A stretch of DNA of 64,000 nucleotides, taken from assembly GCF_000209165.1 (NCBI RefSeq), contig NC_009048.1, forward strand, positions 682,001-746,000. The letters are read 5' to 3'. This DNA comes from Scheffersomyces stipitis CBS 6054. Its lineage: Eukaryota; Ascomycota; Pichiomycetes; Serinales; Debaryomycetaceae. Both the position numbers and the translations under genes were made by a program. The notes beneath the pieces are model-generated. The model did no database searches. It was not told where the DNA came from and saw only the letters and a program-made list of their open reading frames with translations. Of the stretch, positions 8,801 through 20,100 are shown in pieces (the first letter of the stretch is position 1; each line of letters begins with the position of its first letter).

Positions 8801-10737
8801 GAGTACCTTTTAGGTTTCCAATTCTGCGCTTTAGCACTTATACCAAAAGTCTCTCTGAGGCAGCAACAGTACCTAAAACTGAAGATGAGGTGCCAGGTTC
8901 TCCAGAGGAAGAATCTCAGCACAAGGCTATTTTGAAAAGGATGATGGACGATGAAGACATGCGAGCTAAATCGATCTTGAAACAGTTCCTATTGCCAAGA
9001 GACAAGAATTCGTCTGAGGTCGGAAAATCTGATAGCATTGAGTTGTTTCCAAACGATTCTTTACATCTGCTCTATGCCAATTGGCATCTACCTGGATCTC
9101 ATATGTTACCACTATATAATCCCACAAATATCAGTCCGTACGAATTTCACTCACGGTTCAATTCCGACCAGTCCTATAAACGGTCGCCCAGGCTTTCTGT
9201 GACGAAATTGCTTACTGATAGGTGGTGTGAGTTGAGTGAATACTATACTATATATGCTGGTTCCCCACAGTTCAAAGTAACAAACGCTATTACTCAAGGA
9301 TTGGAACGGCACTCTGAGCTTGAATATGAATTGCATCAACCGATAGATATAAGCTTATTAATGGAGACTCTATCTGGAAGCATTTCTGATGCAATATCTC
9401 ATTTCCAAGCAACTATAAAAGATGTGAAAGACCCAGATTTGTTACTGGAGTTAGGTATTCAGTTTGAAAAGTTTCGGAAGATTACAGATGGTAATCCAGA
9501 TGCAGCAAAATTAGCAATGGAATGGAGCGATCATTCTATTAACCGTTTGTTCAGCTTGATCACAACTTCCGAAGCCAGAGAAGTTCTTGTTCACGGATTC
9601 TTAAATCTTGAGAATTCTGAGTTTGTTTCCAGCATAGACGAATTAAAGAATCTGCAAAATGGAAACATTGATATCAGAAAGGTATTAGTCAGTGGTATTG
9701 TGGATCACTTCAAAATAGAAAACTTAGAGGATCCCACAGACTTGTCGTTGTTTCGAGAGATTCGAGACTATATGGACTATTACTTCGATACCACTATAGG
9801 TGACAAGCAAGTAATAGATCTTACAAAGTTTTTACAGTCAGTTAAACAATTTGTTGAGGAACACAAGTCCGCATTCAGCGTCAAGACGACAGACGTTAAA
9901 ACAAGGTCTGTGAATCGATTACCAAGTCTGATTTCCGTTTTGGAAGCTGCGAAATTCCAAACATTCTACTATAGAAAGATGTTTGGACTACTTTCAAATG
10001 AGCATCAAAGAACGGAAAACAACCATTTTGCGTATTACAGTTTACTAGAAAATGCACGCGTTCGTGGTATTGATGTTGATGAACCGCTTGATATAGTAAC
10101 CTTGGTTAGTATCTTGCGGAAAAACTACAACTTATTCTACTTGGATTTCGTAAAATTGGCAAATGGAGAACCTATTGGATTTGAACCTTTTGATTCTTAC
10201 AATAAAGGAAGAGAAAACACAGGTTTTGCTTTAGATTCTGTTTTTGGAATCGCAGAAAAGTCTGGTAAACTAGGTGATGTAAGGTGTCTTCTCGCAGGCA
10301 AGCCTATGCAATTGGATTTGATTGAGAAGATCAACAGTCTCGAAGATTTCAACTACGATGAAATTTTGAGTCCAGATTTGATTAAAAACTGGAAAACTGC
10401 TCCTACATTAAGATATCTTGCGGCGCGTTGTGCACAATTCTATGAGCTCTTTCTGGAGTTGCTAGGAGATCATACTGCTGTGGAATACCACAACGGTCGA
10501 ACCTCCCAGGCTTTCCATACTTCCGAATCAAAGTACACCGAGGATGTAATTGGGGAACAAACAAGGAAAGCGTCTACCTTCTGGAACGGAAAACGTTTTC
10601 CAATCTATACACGAGATTTAAGCAAATGTAACTATTGTGACTTTAAACCAAGGTGTATGGTACCAAATCACCAACTACAAGGCGATCTTTATCGAAAATC
10701 ATTAGGAGCGAAGATAAATGAGTTTCTTCATAGCTGA
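8797..10737 (+). CDS. EXO5: Mitochondrial single-strand exonuclease V
   Basis: The 646-residue product matches the Exo5/Dem1 family, 5' exonucleases of the PD-(D/E)XK fold needed for mitochondrial genome maintenance in yeast. The start MRVPFRFPILRFSTYTKSLS is basic and hydroxylated, like a mitochondrial presequence. The Fe-S cysteines are in place: one in R-W-C-E-L-S-E-Y-Y near residue 145, three in C-x2-C-x5-C near residue 613. Between them are G-L-E-R-H-S-E-L-E-Y-E-L-H, the T-D-V-K-T-R nuclease strand near residue 366, and Q-T-F-Y-Y-R-K-M-F-G. It is longer than S. cerevisiae Exo5 (about 585). A three-codon upstream ORF overlaps the start codon. Its convergent neighbour HNT3 is also a DNA-repair gene, probably by chance. 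Confidence 0.9.
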   Translation: MRVPFRFPILRFSTYTKSLSEAATVPKTEDEVPGSPEEESQHKAILKRMMDDEDMRAKSILKQFLLPRDKNSSEVGKSDSIELFPNDSLHLLYANWHLPGSHMLPLYNPTNISPYEFHSRFNSDQSYKRSPRLSVTKLLTDRWCELSEYYTIYAGSPQFKVTNAITQGLERHSELEYELHQPIDISLLMETLSGSISDAISHFQATIKDVKDPDLLLELGIQFEKFRKITDGNPDAAKLAMEWSDHSINRLFSLITTSEAREVLVHGFLNLENSEFVSSIDELKNLQNGNIDIRKVLVSGIVDHFKIENLEDPTDLSLFREIRDYMDYYFDTTIGDKQVIDLTKFLQSVKQFVEEHKSAFSVKTTDVKTRSVNRLPSLISVLEAAKFQTFYYRKMFGLLSNEHQRTENNHFAYYSLLENARVRGIDVDEPLDIVTLVSILRKNYNLFYLDFVKLANGEPIGFEPFDSYNKGRENTGFALDSVFGIAEKSGKLGDVRCLLAGKPMQLDLIEKINSLEDFNYDEILSPDLIKNWKTAPTLRYLAARCAQFYELFLELLGDHTAVEYHNGRTSQAFHTSESKYTEDVIGEQTRKASTFWNGKRFPIYTRDLSKCNYCDFKPRCMVPNHQLQGDLYRKSLGAKINEFLHS

Positions 10738-11283
10738 AATGTCAAAAAAGATGTGAACCATCATCAAAAGAATGTCGATAAGTGAAAAAAAGCTCATCAA
10801 CCCTTCTGCAGATGTTTCATTCATTATTTGGGATTCGTTTACCACTTGCACCTGAAGATGGCGTGCATGCAGAGATAATTCCCAGTGTGTTTCTACAGTG
10901 AAGAATTGATTAGTACGTGTATTCAGCTGGATATGGATATACAGTTGATAAAGAAGTCTGTCTAGAAACTGTGAAAAAGTGAAAAATATATGGGTACACA
11001 TATAGGAAAATTTTCGCTAGCAGTTTACCCGGATTTGTGAGAATATTTTTCGCAACCAAAGCTGATTTAAATTCACTAGGGCTCATAATAATCAGTAGTT
11101 GGTACATCAAGAAATGCTACTCACAAATGGTTAAATGATACATAGTCAAACACTACCTGGTAAGAACACCAGTAATAGATGATTACAATTTTAAAATCTT
11201 TTTTAGCAGTGAATGGCGCTTGTAGCTGAATGAATCCAATAGAGTAGAGTTAAGTCTACGTAGAAGTAGAGTTCCATCATTAC
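10738..11283. other. Convergent intergenic region between EXO5 and HNT3
   Basis: About 545 bp, longer than most convergent spacers here. Short minus-strand frames have no recognisable product. It carries the 3' ends of both neighbours. Confidence 0.4.
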
Positions 11284-12069
11284 TTATATTTGACTTTTGA
11301 TTAGTTTGTTTACATCATAACCTTCAAAACTACTATATTTCTTAGTGAATTCCTCTTCCATGTGTTCTTTCAATTTCTGGAACTTATTCCCAAATGTAGC
11401 ACCACATATTGTACATTGAAGAGGAGTGCTTTTTATGATGTCATTTAACACAGCTTCATTACGAACATTCTTTATTACCATAACGTCCTCATCCGATTCT
11501 GAGGAGTGGACTGAATCGGAATCATAGTCATCATACTTGTCAGATGTTCCACTCCTCAATTTGCAGTAGCCAGCATTGTAATTTGGATTTAACTTGTCAA
11601 ATTCGACAAAGAATTTGGTAGTGAATGAATTGTAGTGCTTCTTGTGTTTCATTCGTGTCGAAAAGAAGTCTTGTGTGATGACATGTATGTGAAGGTTTCT
11701 GAGAGATGGAATGGAGTGAATTCCAGACTTTATGAACTTGTTCTTGAATTCAGCTAGCTTCAACTTGTTATTGGGGTGATTGCCCAAGGATTTGTCTATA
11801 TCTTCTATTATCATCTCTTTGGCCTTTTCCACATATGTTCCGATAAGCTCATATAACTCCTCGCCAGTGAAGTCCTTGTAATTGCGATTAAAGACATCTA
11901 AGGGGTGTACATGAGTTAGTGCCGTAGATCTGGGGATCACTAGATAATGGCGTACGGATTTGGGAAATAGATCTCGGATAATAATGACATGCTCATCATG
12001 GTATAAAACGAGGTCCAGATGTTTCTCGGGATGGTCTATATATGACTGGAAGGCGTCTCTAAAGCTCAT
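11284..12069 (-). CDS. HNT3: Aprataxin, DNA 5'-adenylate hydrolase
   Basis: The 261-residue product has a HIT domain followed by a zinc finger, the layout of yeast aprataxin Hnt3, which removes AMP from abortive DNA ligation ends. The HIT histidine triad is L-H-I-H-V-I-T-Q-D-F near residue 127, with upstream strands (D-L-V-L-Y-H-D-E-H-V-I-I-I-R-D). The C-terminal C-T-I-C-G-A-T-F followed by H and E about 12-16 residues on is the C2HE zinc-binding motif typical of fungal Hnt3. Between them is an acidic, Ser-rich insert (S-D-S-V-H-S-S-E-S-D-E-D). The start ATG complements 12067-12069. Length is slightly above S. cerevisiae Hnt3 (217). Confidence 0.92.
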   Translation of the reverse strand: MSFRDAFQSYIDHPEKHLDLVLYHDEHVIIIRDLFPKSVRHYLVIPRSTALTHVHPLDVFNRNYKDFTGEELYELIGTYVEKAKEMIIEDIDKSLGNHPNNKLKLAEFKNKFIKSGIHSIPSLRNLHIHVITQDFFSTRMKHKKHYNSFTTKFFVEFDKLNPNYNAGYCKLRSGTSDKYDDYDSDSVHSSESDEDVMVIKNVRNEAVLNDIIKSTPLQCTICGATFGNKFQKLKEHMEEEFTKKYSSFEGYDVNKLIKSQI

Positions 12070-12269
12070 TTCCGAGTATTAAAAAAAATAAGAAAACTTA
12101 TGGGCTCGATCGAAATTTTCAAAATTCCTACGGTCTACTGTTTTCAGCGTAAATCTTATCTGTGAGGCACGAAGGACATGGCATTGGGGTTCTAAATTAC
12201 TATTATTACCTATGAGTATGTACACGAAATAAGGAAAAATGTATCAATTATGGCAGTCTATTAGGCAGT

Positions 12270-12626
12270 TCAAGTCTTTCTCTTTCTGATCGGACTTTGG
12301 CTGATGGTGGCTGTAGTACTGGCAGCTGGTTCTTCGGTCTTCGAATCATCAGTCTTTTGAGCTACATTCTGTTCATTGGCTTCTTTTTCTAACTCCTCGT
12401 TGCTCTTCAACTTTATATTCTTCAACTCGTTGATGAACCAGATTACAGCAGCATATAACAATACTGCAATGACCAACAAGTTGACGAAATGGATCGACTT
12501 GACGAGGAAAATTAATGCTATTAAAGATAGAATTAATAAAATGAACGACGCATGGGTAGCAGTGACCAACGCAGGCGTGGTTCCTGGGGTAAAGATGGAA
12601 TCCCACAACTCAACCAAAAAAGCCAT
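12270..12626 (-). CDS. PKR1: V-ATPase assembly factor Pkr1
   Basis: This 118-residue protein begins with W-D-S-I-F-T-P-G-T-T-P-A-L within 18 residues, followed by two closely spaced membrane helices (about 24-45 and 48-66) and a hydrophilic, Lys/Glu-rich tail. That matches Pkr1, the small ER membrane protein that helps assemble the V0 sector of the vacuolar ATPase. The segment ending V-I-W-F-I-N-E-L-K after helix 2 is a family hallmark. The basic C-terminus (P-I-R-K-R-K-T) could serve ER retention, but that is inference. It is divergent from NOT4 with about 500 bp between starts. Confidence 0.92.
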   Translation of the reverse strand: MAFLVELWDSIFTPGTTPALVTATHASFILLILSLIALIFLVKSIHFVNLLVIAVLLYAAVIWFINELKNIKLKSNEELEKEANEQNVAQKTDDSKTEEPAASTTATISQSPIRKRKT

Positions 12627-13123
12627 TTCTAGAGAGTTGTCCGTGGTAGAATGGAAAATACCGTCGAGTTAGTGAAACTTATTGAAAAGCACATTTCATC
12701 AACCACCCTAGTGGCCTAGTTGATCCTCACTGTAGACATATTCTGGTCACGTGAGAATCTACAATTGAAACTCGAGGGCAAAAGTATAGTGTTGGTCGCT
12801 TTTCAACCACCAATGATTCAGTAGCCATAAACGTCTTAGAGACGAGTCTGTAGCCAAAAGTAGTTTCATTGAGATATGACAAGGCAGCAATTGGCCTTTG
12901 TCCACATGTACATATTACTATAGATCGTTCTGATAATGTTCAATTAGTCTCACCTCAGCTATTACGTAAGTCTCCATCCACGACTTTTCTTTTTCCTTCT
13001 CAACATGTATACCGAATCCAGTAAAATTACAAAAGTCACGAAATCTTGTCAAAACCAGTATTGACAACATTATTCAAAATAACTCTCTACTTTTCACGTT
13101 TATAACACAGCATCGATTTCAGA
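12627..13123. other. Divergent promoter region of PKR1 and NOT4
   Basis: About 500 bp between the two start codons. It holds a perfect TCACGTGA and CT-rich stretches close to NOT4. No gene is seen. Confidence 0.5.
12747..12754. promoter_or_regulatory. TCACGTGA (Cbf1-type E-box)
   Basis: A perfect palindromic TCACGTGA, the preferred Cbf1 site in yeasts, lies 120 bp upstream of PKR1 and 370 bp upstream of NOT4. Confidence 0.45.
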
Positions 13124-15175
13124 ATGGTTCCAAGCGACGACTCGTTCATCTCCGACAATGAAGAAGAATATTGGTATGTATTACTAAACCGATTCAGTCT
13201 AATTTTTCAGTTTTGGGAGAACAATTACTAACATCATACTAGCCCATTATGTGTGGAAGAAATGGACATTTCCGACAAAAACTTCAAGCCATGTCCCTGT
13301 GGCTATCAGATATGTCAGTTCTGCTATAACAACATCAAACAGAACCCTGAGCTTAACGGAAGATGCCCCGGTTGTAGAAGGTTGTACGACGATGAGTCTG
13401 TAGAGTACAAAACCATAAGTGCCGAGGAGTACCGTTTGCAACAGCTAAAGAAGGAGAAACGTGAACGTGAGAAAAAGCAGCGTGAAAAAGAAAAGAAGGA
13501 AACTGAAATGGCCAACAAGAAGCATCTTGCTGGTTTGAGAGTGGTCCAGAAGAATTTGGTCTACGTCACAGGCTTGAATCCTCCTTGCAATCCTGAAGAC
13601 TTACACTCAGTGTTACGTTCTGACAAGTACTTTGGTCAGTATGGAAAGATTCTGAAAATCGTCATCAACACCAAGACACCAACTGCTCTGGGAAGTCATC
13701 ACCATCACCAGAATCCTGGTTTGGTTGTCTATGTGACTTTCGCCAAAAAAGAGGATGCCTTGAAGTGTATCAACGAGTTGGATGGCTCCTTATGTGATGG
13801 AAGAGTTCTAAGAGCAGCTCACGGTACCACCAAATACTGTTCGTCCTACTTAAGAGGCCATCCATGTCCAAATCCTAATTGTATGTTCCTACATGAACCT
13901 GGTGAAGAAGCTGATTCGTACACCAGAAAAGACTTGTCAACTCAACAGGGTATCAAGATGAGCATGATGGGCTTAGGTGGAAATCTGAGAGTGAGCAGCA
14001 GTTCGAATATTTCCAATTCTGGTCACTTTCAGGCTCATTCAGCAACCAATTCTCAATCCAACTACAGTGGAGATGAAGACAGTTTCTCGCATTCGGAAGA
14101 TGATCAGGATCATCACCAAAATAATACACAAGCCCAGATTCAACCACCAGCCCAAAATGGCACTACTGCTGCTACTGCCGCTACTACTGCTGCAGCTAGT
14201 TCTGGTCCTATCTTGCCAGCATCTGTGCAATGGGCTAAAGCAGGAAGCAATTCCGCTAGTAACTCGCCTTCGGTTAATAACAACACTCCCTTGGCTAACT
14301 CTGCTGCTTTCCCAACTTTGGGAGAAATCTTCCGCGATCAGAAACTGCAACAGAAGAAGGATTTGAAGCAAAAGATCAAATCTAAAGTATCCAAGGATAA
14401 TGTCTTGCTTCCAGATGACATTGATATTGATGATGATTCTGTATTAGGTTTCATTGATCTGACATCTGAGTGTTTGAGGGACTTACAACAGAGAAAGGAG
14501 AAGTTGAACGTTCATTTCTCCAAGTTATCGAACAGAACTGGGTCTGTCTTACCTTTGTTTGCATTCAACAGCACAGAAGGCTTGTCTCATGATACCAGGC
14601 TTGAAGAGGAGACGTTGTTAGCACGTCAAGTCATTGAAAGATTCTTCTTGAGACCAATCAAGAACTATCATTTAGCATATCAAAACCATCCTATCGCACA
14701 GCAACAAACATTGCAGAACCAAATACAGCAACAACAGCAACAACAGCAGCAGCGTCAGCAGCCAGGTTTCCAGGCTGCCAGCTTGGAACAGTTGCAAGCT
14801 GACCAGCAGAGAAAGTTGTTGGAAGCTCAAGTCCAGATCCAGGGCCAGCAGCAAGTTGAAGGTTCTGCAATTCTGCAACAACAGGCACAACAACAATTGT
14901 TGCTTCTTCAATTGCAACAACAACAGCAACAACTGCAGCAAGCTAATCAAATCAATATGTTGAGAGCAACCGAGAGAGGTAACACATCTACGCCACCTCC
15001 TCCTGGTTTGTTTGCCGCTAACGTCCCCAAGAATCAGCTTCCACAATCGCAATTACAAGGCCAAGTACCAGCCAGCTTCAATGGAGAGTCCAATGCTCCT
15101 GTTGCGGCTCCTGCTGCTGGAGCTCAGTCTTCCAGCTCCCAATTGTTGACTCAGTTGATGAGTGGAAAGAGATGA
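13124..15175 (+). CDS. NOT4: CCR4-NOT E3 ubiquitin ligase Not4, one intron
   Basis: Exons are 13124-13173 and 13243-15175. The 69-nt intron has donor GTATGT, branch TACTAAC at 13226-13232 and acceptor TAG. The junction splits a cysteine codon (TG|C) and rebuilds E-E-E-Y-C-P-L-C, the first pair of RING zinc ligands. Without exon 1 the open frame starts at a GTG and the RING is broken. The product is about 660 residues: C4C4 RING at about 16-60, coiled coil rich in K/E/R at about 70-95, RRM at about 110-200 followed by the C3H1-like C-P-N-P-N-C-M-F-L-H, then low complexity with two Gln-rich blocks (14726-14760 and 14875-14945). Not4 ubiquitinates ribosome-associated targets in co-translational quality control. 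The C-terminal Gln blocks probably vary in length between strains. Confidence 0.95.
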
Positions 15176-15426
15176 TTGTTAGTTTGTTGAAAGTGTTTGT
15201 TTGATTTTTGACTTTGTTGACTTATTAACTTTATAGTTGCAAAGGTTGTAATATTGGATTGGTGTCCCAAGTGGATAAATAAATATATATAATATATATA
15301 TAATACTAATTAAAACAGTAATAATTATTATAGTAGTAATACATTATCAATATTTTATCTAGCTATTACAGCATATTAAAAGTGCGATGGTTATATAGTA
15401 CAGTGTGTTTTTGTCTTGATACATGT
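15176..15426. other. Convergent AT-rich 3' region of NOT4 and the 314-residue gene
   Basis: The 250-bp spacer has an alternating AT run near 15281-15302 and further AT-only stretches to about 15350. This fits the two facing 3' ends. Confidence 0.55.
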
Positions 15427-16371
15427 TTAGATTGTGTTTTCTTTGATGGTGATCTTGTCGTTGATGATGTGGGTCATCTCTCCGTTCAAATAAGGTGCCT
15501 GGTTCTGGAACTCGATGTAGTTTTCCACTGGCTCCTCAGGCGAATGGTACACTTTCATCATTATTTCGCGGAATTTGGCTACGTAAGTGCATTCGCTCTT
15601 GTTGATGGATACACCGACCTTCTGTCTGAAATACTCCAGCATGGCTGCTGCTCTTGGGTATGCTGGAAGATGTTGGTTCAATACAAATGCCTCGTCCATT
15701 ATGGAGTGGAAGATTTTTAAGTTTACACCTGTGTCTCGAAATCCGTAGTGCAAGAGGAGATAGTGCGCAGCCTTTGAACTTATGGCGATACCGAACTTAC
15801 CTTCAAATGTTTGGCGTATATACTCGGCTCTTTCGTCGGTAGATTTTCTTAATCTGGCTGCATCAAATACTACCCTGGCATGATCCTTAGACCAAGTTGC
15901 TTCCTCCCATTTTTCTAATGGAGGTGCACCTTTGGGTCTTCTTGTTACTGAGGACCTTTCGATGAATCTGCTGGCACGAGGATCCAGTAGCTCGTGGAGA
16001 TTCAAAATCTTTGAAGCTTCCTTAGCATTCTCGTAGATCTGTCTTCTTAGTATGGCTAGTTCTTGTACTCGTGAGATGATGTCTGGTATGGGCAACAGTT
16101 TTTCAAGACGAATAGCCAAAGCGTCCATTCTTGCTAGCAAAATGTTGTCGTTGGGTGATAAGTCTTCTTGTCTGCTTTCAAGATAAGTTTTCACAACTCT
16201 GTACTCATACAATATTTCATCCAACTGGAGAAGAATCTCATAGGTGTTTTCCAAGTTATGATTAGAATCGTCCATCTGGGCAAACTTCTCCCTGAGTCCA
16301 AGATACGAATGCACCAAGTCATGCTTCCTCTGTTCGTAATTGTTCACTTTCCGTTGGTAGAGCAGGGACAT
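15427..16371 (-). CDS. Conserved-looking protein of unknown function, 314 residues
   Basis: I do not recognise this protein. Residues 1-130 look alpha-helical and coiled-coil-prone, with many charged heptad-like positions and few prolines. A basic, Pro-containing linker (R-R-P-K-G-A-P-P-L-E-K-W) follows near residue 145. The C-terminal half is a mixed, well-ordered-looking region with aromatic residues (A-H-Y-L-L-L-H-Y-G-F-R-D, A-M-L-E-Y-F-R-Q-K). There is no signal peptide or membrane segment. The start ATG complements 16369-16371. Even composition and absence of low complexity support a real gene. It could be a fast-evolving or clade-restricted protein; I propose no function. Confidence 0.75.
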   Translation of the reverse strand: MSLLYQRKVNNYEQRKHDLVHSYLGLREKFAQMDDSNHNLENTYEILLQLDEILYEYRVVKTYLESRQEDLSPNDNILLARMDALAIRLEKLLPIPDIISRVQELAILRRQIYENAKEASKILNLHELLDPRASRFIERSSVTRRPKGAPPLEKWEEATWSKDHARVVFDAARLRKSTDERAEYIRQTFEGKFGIAISSKAAHYLLLHYGFRDTGVNLKIFHSIMDEAFVLNQHLPAYPRAAAMLEYFRQKVGVSINKSECTYVAKFREIMMKVYHSPEEPVENYIEFQNQAPYLNGEMTHIINDKITIKENTI

Positions 16372-17183
16372 TGTTATTGAATTTTGCTATATGATGTTTG
16401 TAGTGATTTGTTTTTTGTTTGTATGAGATTGTTGATTATCTATTCGGTTTTCTTTTTTGTTTTCATCAAAACAAATCTTCTTCTGCCAATTGACGGGACT
16501 CGGTGGTAATTGCTGTGTTCTTCGTATCTAGACAATGAATTGTTCCTTGTATGCACCGAAGATAGCGGTGGTCCTGCGGTCCGAGTAGAATGATGGGTTC
16601 CCAAAGATGTTTTTCTGTTGTGGTTAGAGTTTTTCATTCGCACATGAACAATGCGCTGCGGCATTGGTGTATTCCCAAAAAGTCGCGTTTCTGCAACCAA
16701 CCATCAGAGCTCTAAACTTTTGCAGCTAGTCTTATCGCAGAACGAGCTGGAGGGAATGGCGCACCCAAGTTAATTGTATCTAGCGGATGTAGCTTACAGA
16801 CCCAAGAACAGCTGGCAATCCAAAGGAACACGTGAGCTTCTCTCAATTGGCCAGTTGGCAGCTACAGTGGTTCTGTATTCAAACCACGCTGCCGTATGTG
16901 CCGAATTTTCTGTACACCCTTCGCGGTCTTCTCCTGAATTTAGATCTTTGCTTTTTTACACTAAAATTCGCTAACAAATAGTTCTCTCGCTAAAAAGCTT
17001 CAGAAAAAGCGCAATTACACATCCACCTCCATACCAAATAAAATGCAAATATATGGCAAACCACTATTTACGTTTTCTGATTATAGAAATACAATCTCAT
17101 CCTTCTTAGGGGATAAATCTATTCAGGCATCTATTTACAAAATGCTTATATACAGCCTGATAAATCAAATCTATGTACAGTTG
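16372..17183. other. Non-coding region between the 314-residue gene and ISM1
   Basis: About 810 bp holding the promoter of the 314-residue gene and the 3' flank of ISM1. An 86-codon minus-strand frame at 16440-16700 starts at TTG and has no family signature. A CACGTG lies near 16830. Confidence 0.5.
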
Positions 17184-20100
17184 TTAGTGGTTCACTACTG
17201 TGTCACACTTCTGGCACAATTTGTCCTCCACTACAGAAGTGAACTTCCAGCACCTGGGACATTTGGCTCCAGGAGATGGGCTGATTTGGATATTTACAGA
17301 TTCGCCGTTCACTTCGACCGTGGTTTTGCTCTCGTATTTTGGATCAGCTTCCAATTGTCCTACTGTAGCTTTCGAGACTAAGAAGTAATCGTCCAAGAAC
17401 AATGCGTGTGCGCGTAAAATGTCCTCTAACTTGGTCTTCTCTCCGTTGAATGCAATGTTTACCTGAGTTTCCAATTTGTTCTTGTAGATGCCGTCGAGTC
17501 TGAGCTGTTCCATTTGCTTATAGACTTGGTCTCTGAGCTCCCAAATCAACTGGAACTCAGATTCGATTTGCTCATTCAAGAATTGGTCTTGCAACTTGTA
17601 GAAATTGTGCCAGCCTCCCACCATAAATGGAGAACTCTCCTTGACGTCGAAGAACCTACGGTACTCTTCCCATACTTCCTGTGTCAATATGGGTTGAATG
17701 GGAGCAAGTAAACCAATGTAGACTCTTAAGATTTCTTTCAATACGGTTTGAATACTTCTTCGTCTCACAGAATTCTTAGAGTCAGTGTAAAGGCAGTCTT
17801 TCGAAATGTCGAAATATAACGAACTCAAGATCACATTCATATGGTGGTTGACTTCACTCACAACTCTGGAAAAGTTGTGCTCCTTATAATGTTCAATGCA
17901 AGACGTTTCCAACTTGTAAAGCTTAGAAAGCGCGTACTTATCCAATGGGTTTAAATTATTATAGTCCACTGGCTCTCTAAAGTCATTAAGATTGCCTAAC
18001 AAGTACTTGAAAGTCACTCTCAATTTCTTCATATTCTCAAAGACTCTGCTTAACACTTCACTTCCAACACTTACATCGGCATTATAGTTAGAAGACGCAA
18101 CCCATAATCTCAAACCGTCGGTACCTAATGCTGGTAAAAGTGGTTTTCCTCCACCTTCAATGGCATGCCTGGGAGAAATGATATTTCCTTTGGATTTTGA
18201 CATCTTCTCATTTTTGCTATCCAATGTGAATCCGTGCGTTATGATCTTGGTGAATGGAGCGACGGGCAAGAAATCATTGCCATTAACACCAGAGGCAATG
18301 ATCTTGTTCAATAAGGATGATTGGAACCAGCCTCTATGTTGGTCACTTCCTTCAAGGTAGATGTTGGCCAATGGAGTTTCAGATCTGAAGGAAGATTCGA
18401 TATCCTTGTTCAATGTAGTCCAGGATGTTCCTGAATCAAACCACACATCCATAGTATCTTGTCCCTTGACATATTCTTTGCCGCTCAGTTTGTATTCTTC
18501 GGGCAACCATCTTGAAATATCATCTTCTGAAGAAAACCATTCATCAGTACCAAATTCATCCATTCTATGAATAATGTAGTCAACTGTTTCGATATCTTCT
18601 ACGGGTTCGCCTGAATTTCTATTGTACACTATTGGCAATGGTACACCCCATGTTCTTTGTCTTGATATGCACCATTCGTTTCTATTTCTGATGAACAGTG
18701 GCAATCTATTCTTGCCTGACTCAGGATAGAATTTTACCTTTTCGAGAGCTTCTATTGCCGTAGGTTTAATCTTTTCTACATTGACAAACCATTGTGGCGT
18801 GGATCTCTGGATGACTGGAGTCTTTGATCTCCAATCGTAGGGATAGGAGTGCTTGAAAGTTTTGTTGATATTGAAAATCATACCATTCTCGTCTAATATG
18901 CCAATACATTTTCTGATTGTTTCTGAATCTGTTACCTTATGTTTAGCCAATGAGTGGAAACCAACAGGAATATTGTCAGCAATATATCTTCCCTGTCCAT
19001 TTACTGAAGATCTTACGTCTAAACCATGGTTCTTGCCAATAATAAAATCTTCTCCACCATGAGCTGGAGCGGTATGAACAAGTCCAGAACCAGCTGAAGA
19101 AACAACATGAGATCCGTGGATAACTGGATGATGTACACCATCCTTTGAAGCAGGGTTGATGTATTCCAAGCCAACTAAATCATTGCCTCTGAATATAACT
19201 GACTCTCCAACACTTTCGAAATTATCATTCAATGCCAAAACCTCATTAACCAATGGCACTCCAACAAACAAATATTCATTGGTTATCTTATTGTGCACTA
19301 AAGTGTAATCAAGATCGTTGTTCACGCATACAGCTCTATTTGCTGGAATTGTCCATGGAGTCGAGGTCCATATGAGTAACTTCAAGTTGAGGTCTTGTTC
19401 GTTTACCCCAATTTTGAAATTATCACGCAACGTCTGATATATCACACTTGACACTACTGGAAATTTTACATGTATAGCTACAGACTTGTGGTCGTTATTG
19501 TATTCCAACTCCGCCTCAGCTAAAGCTGTTTCAGTTTCACATCCCCACCATACTGGTTTCAACTGTCTGGAAAGCAATCCGTTTTCCATGAGCTTTTTAA
19601 ACACACGAAGCTGGTTGATCTCATAATCATGAGACATCGTGATATATGGATTATCAAAATCTGCCATTATGGCAAACTCCTTGAATTGGTTACGCTGACT
19701 GTCAATTTCTTTGTTAGCCAATTGCCTACAAGCTGCACGGATTTCAGATGCCAGAAGTTTAGTTGCGGATTCCAAAGTTGGTTCTGGTTCATTATGTTTG
19801 TTCTTGTTGTTGATTTTTTTCTTTTTCTTGTTCTTTTCTAAATTCTTCTTAATTTCCGCCTCCAAGTTCGTTGCCTTCATTTCAATTGGAAGACCGTGAC
19901 AATCCCACCCCGGGCGATAGTTGATTACGGAATTATTATGGATCAACTCAAATCTATTGATGATGTCCTTGAGAATCTTATTAAGGGCATGTCCCAAGTG
20001 TAAATCCCCATTCGCATAAGGAGGGCCATCGTGTAGTGTGAAAGAGGGTCTGTTCTCTTTATTCTTAACTTGCCACTCATACAAGTCTTGACTTGTAGTC

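Noticed and set aside
16440..16700. 86-codon minus-strand frame upstream of the 314-residue gene
   Set aside because: Starts at TTG, has no domain and lies in a promoter region.
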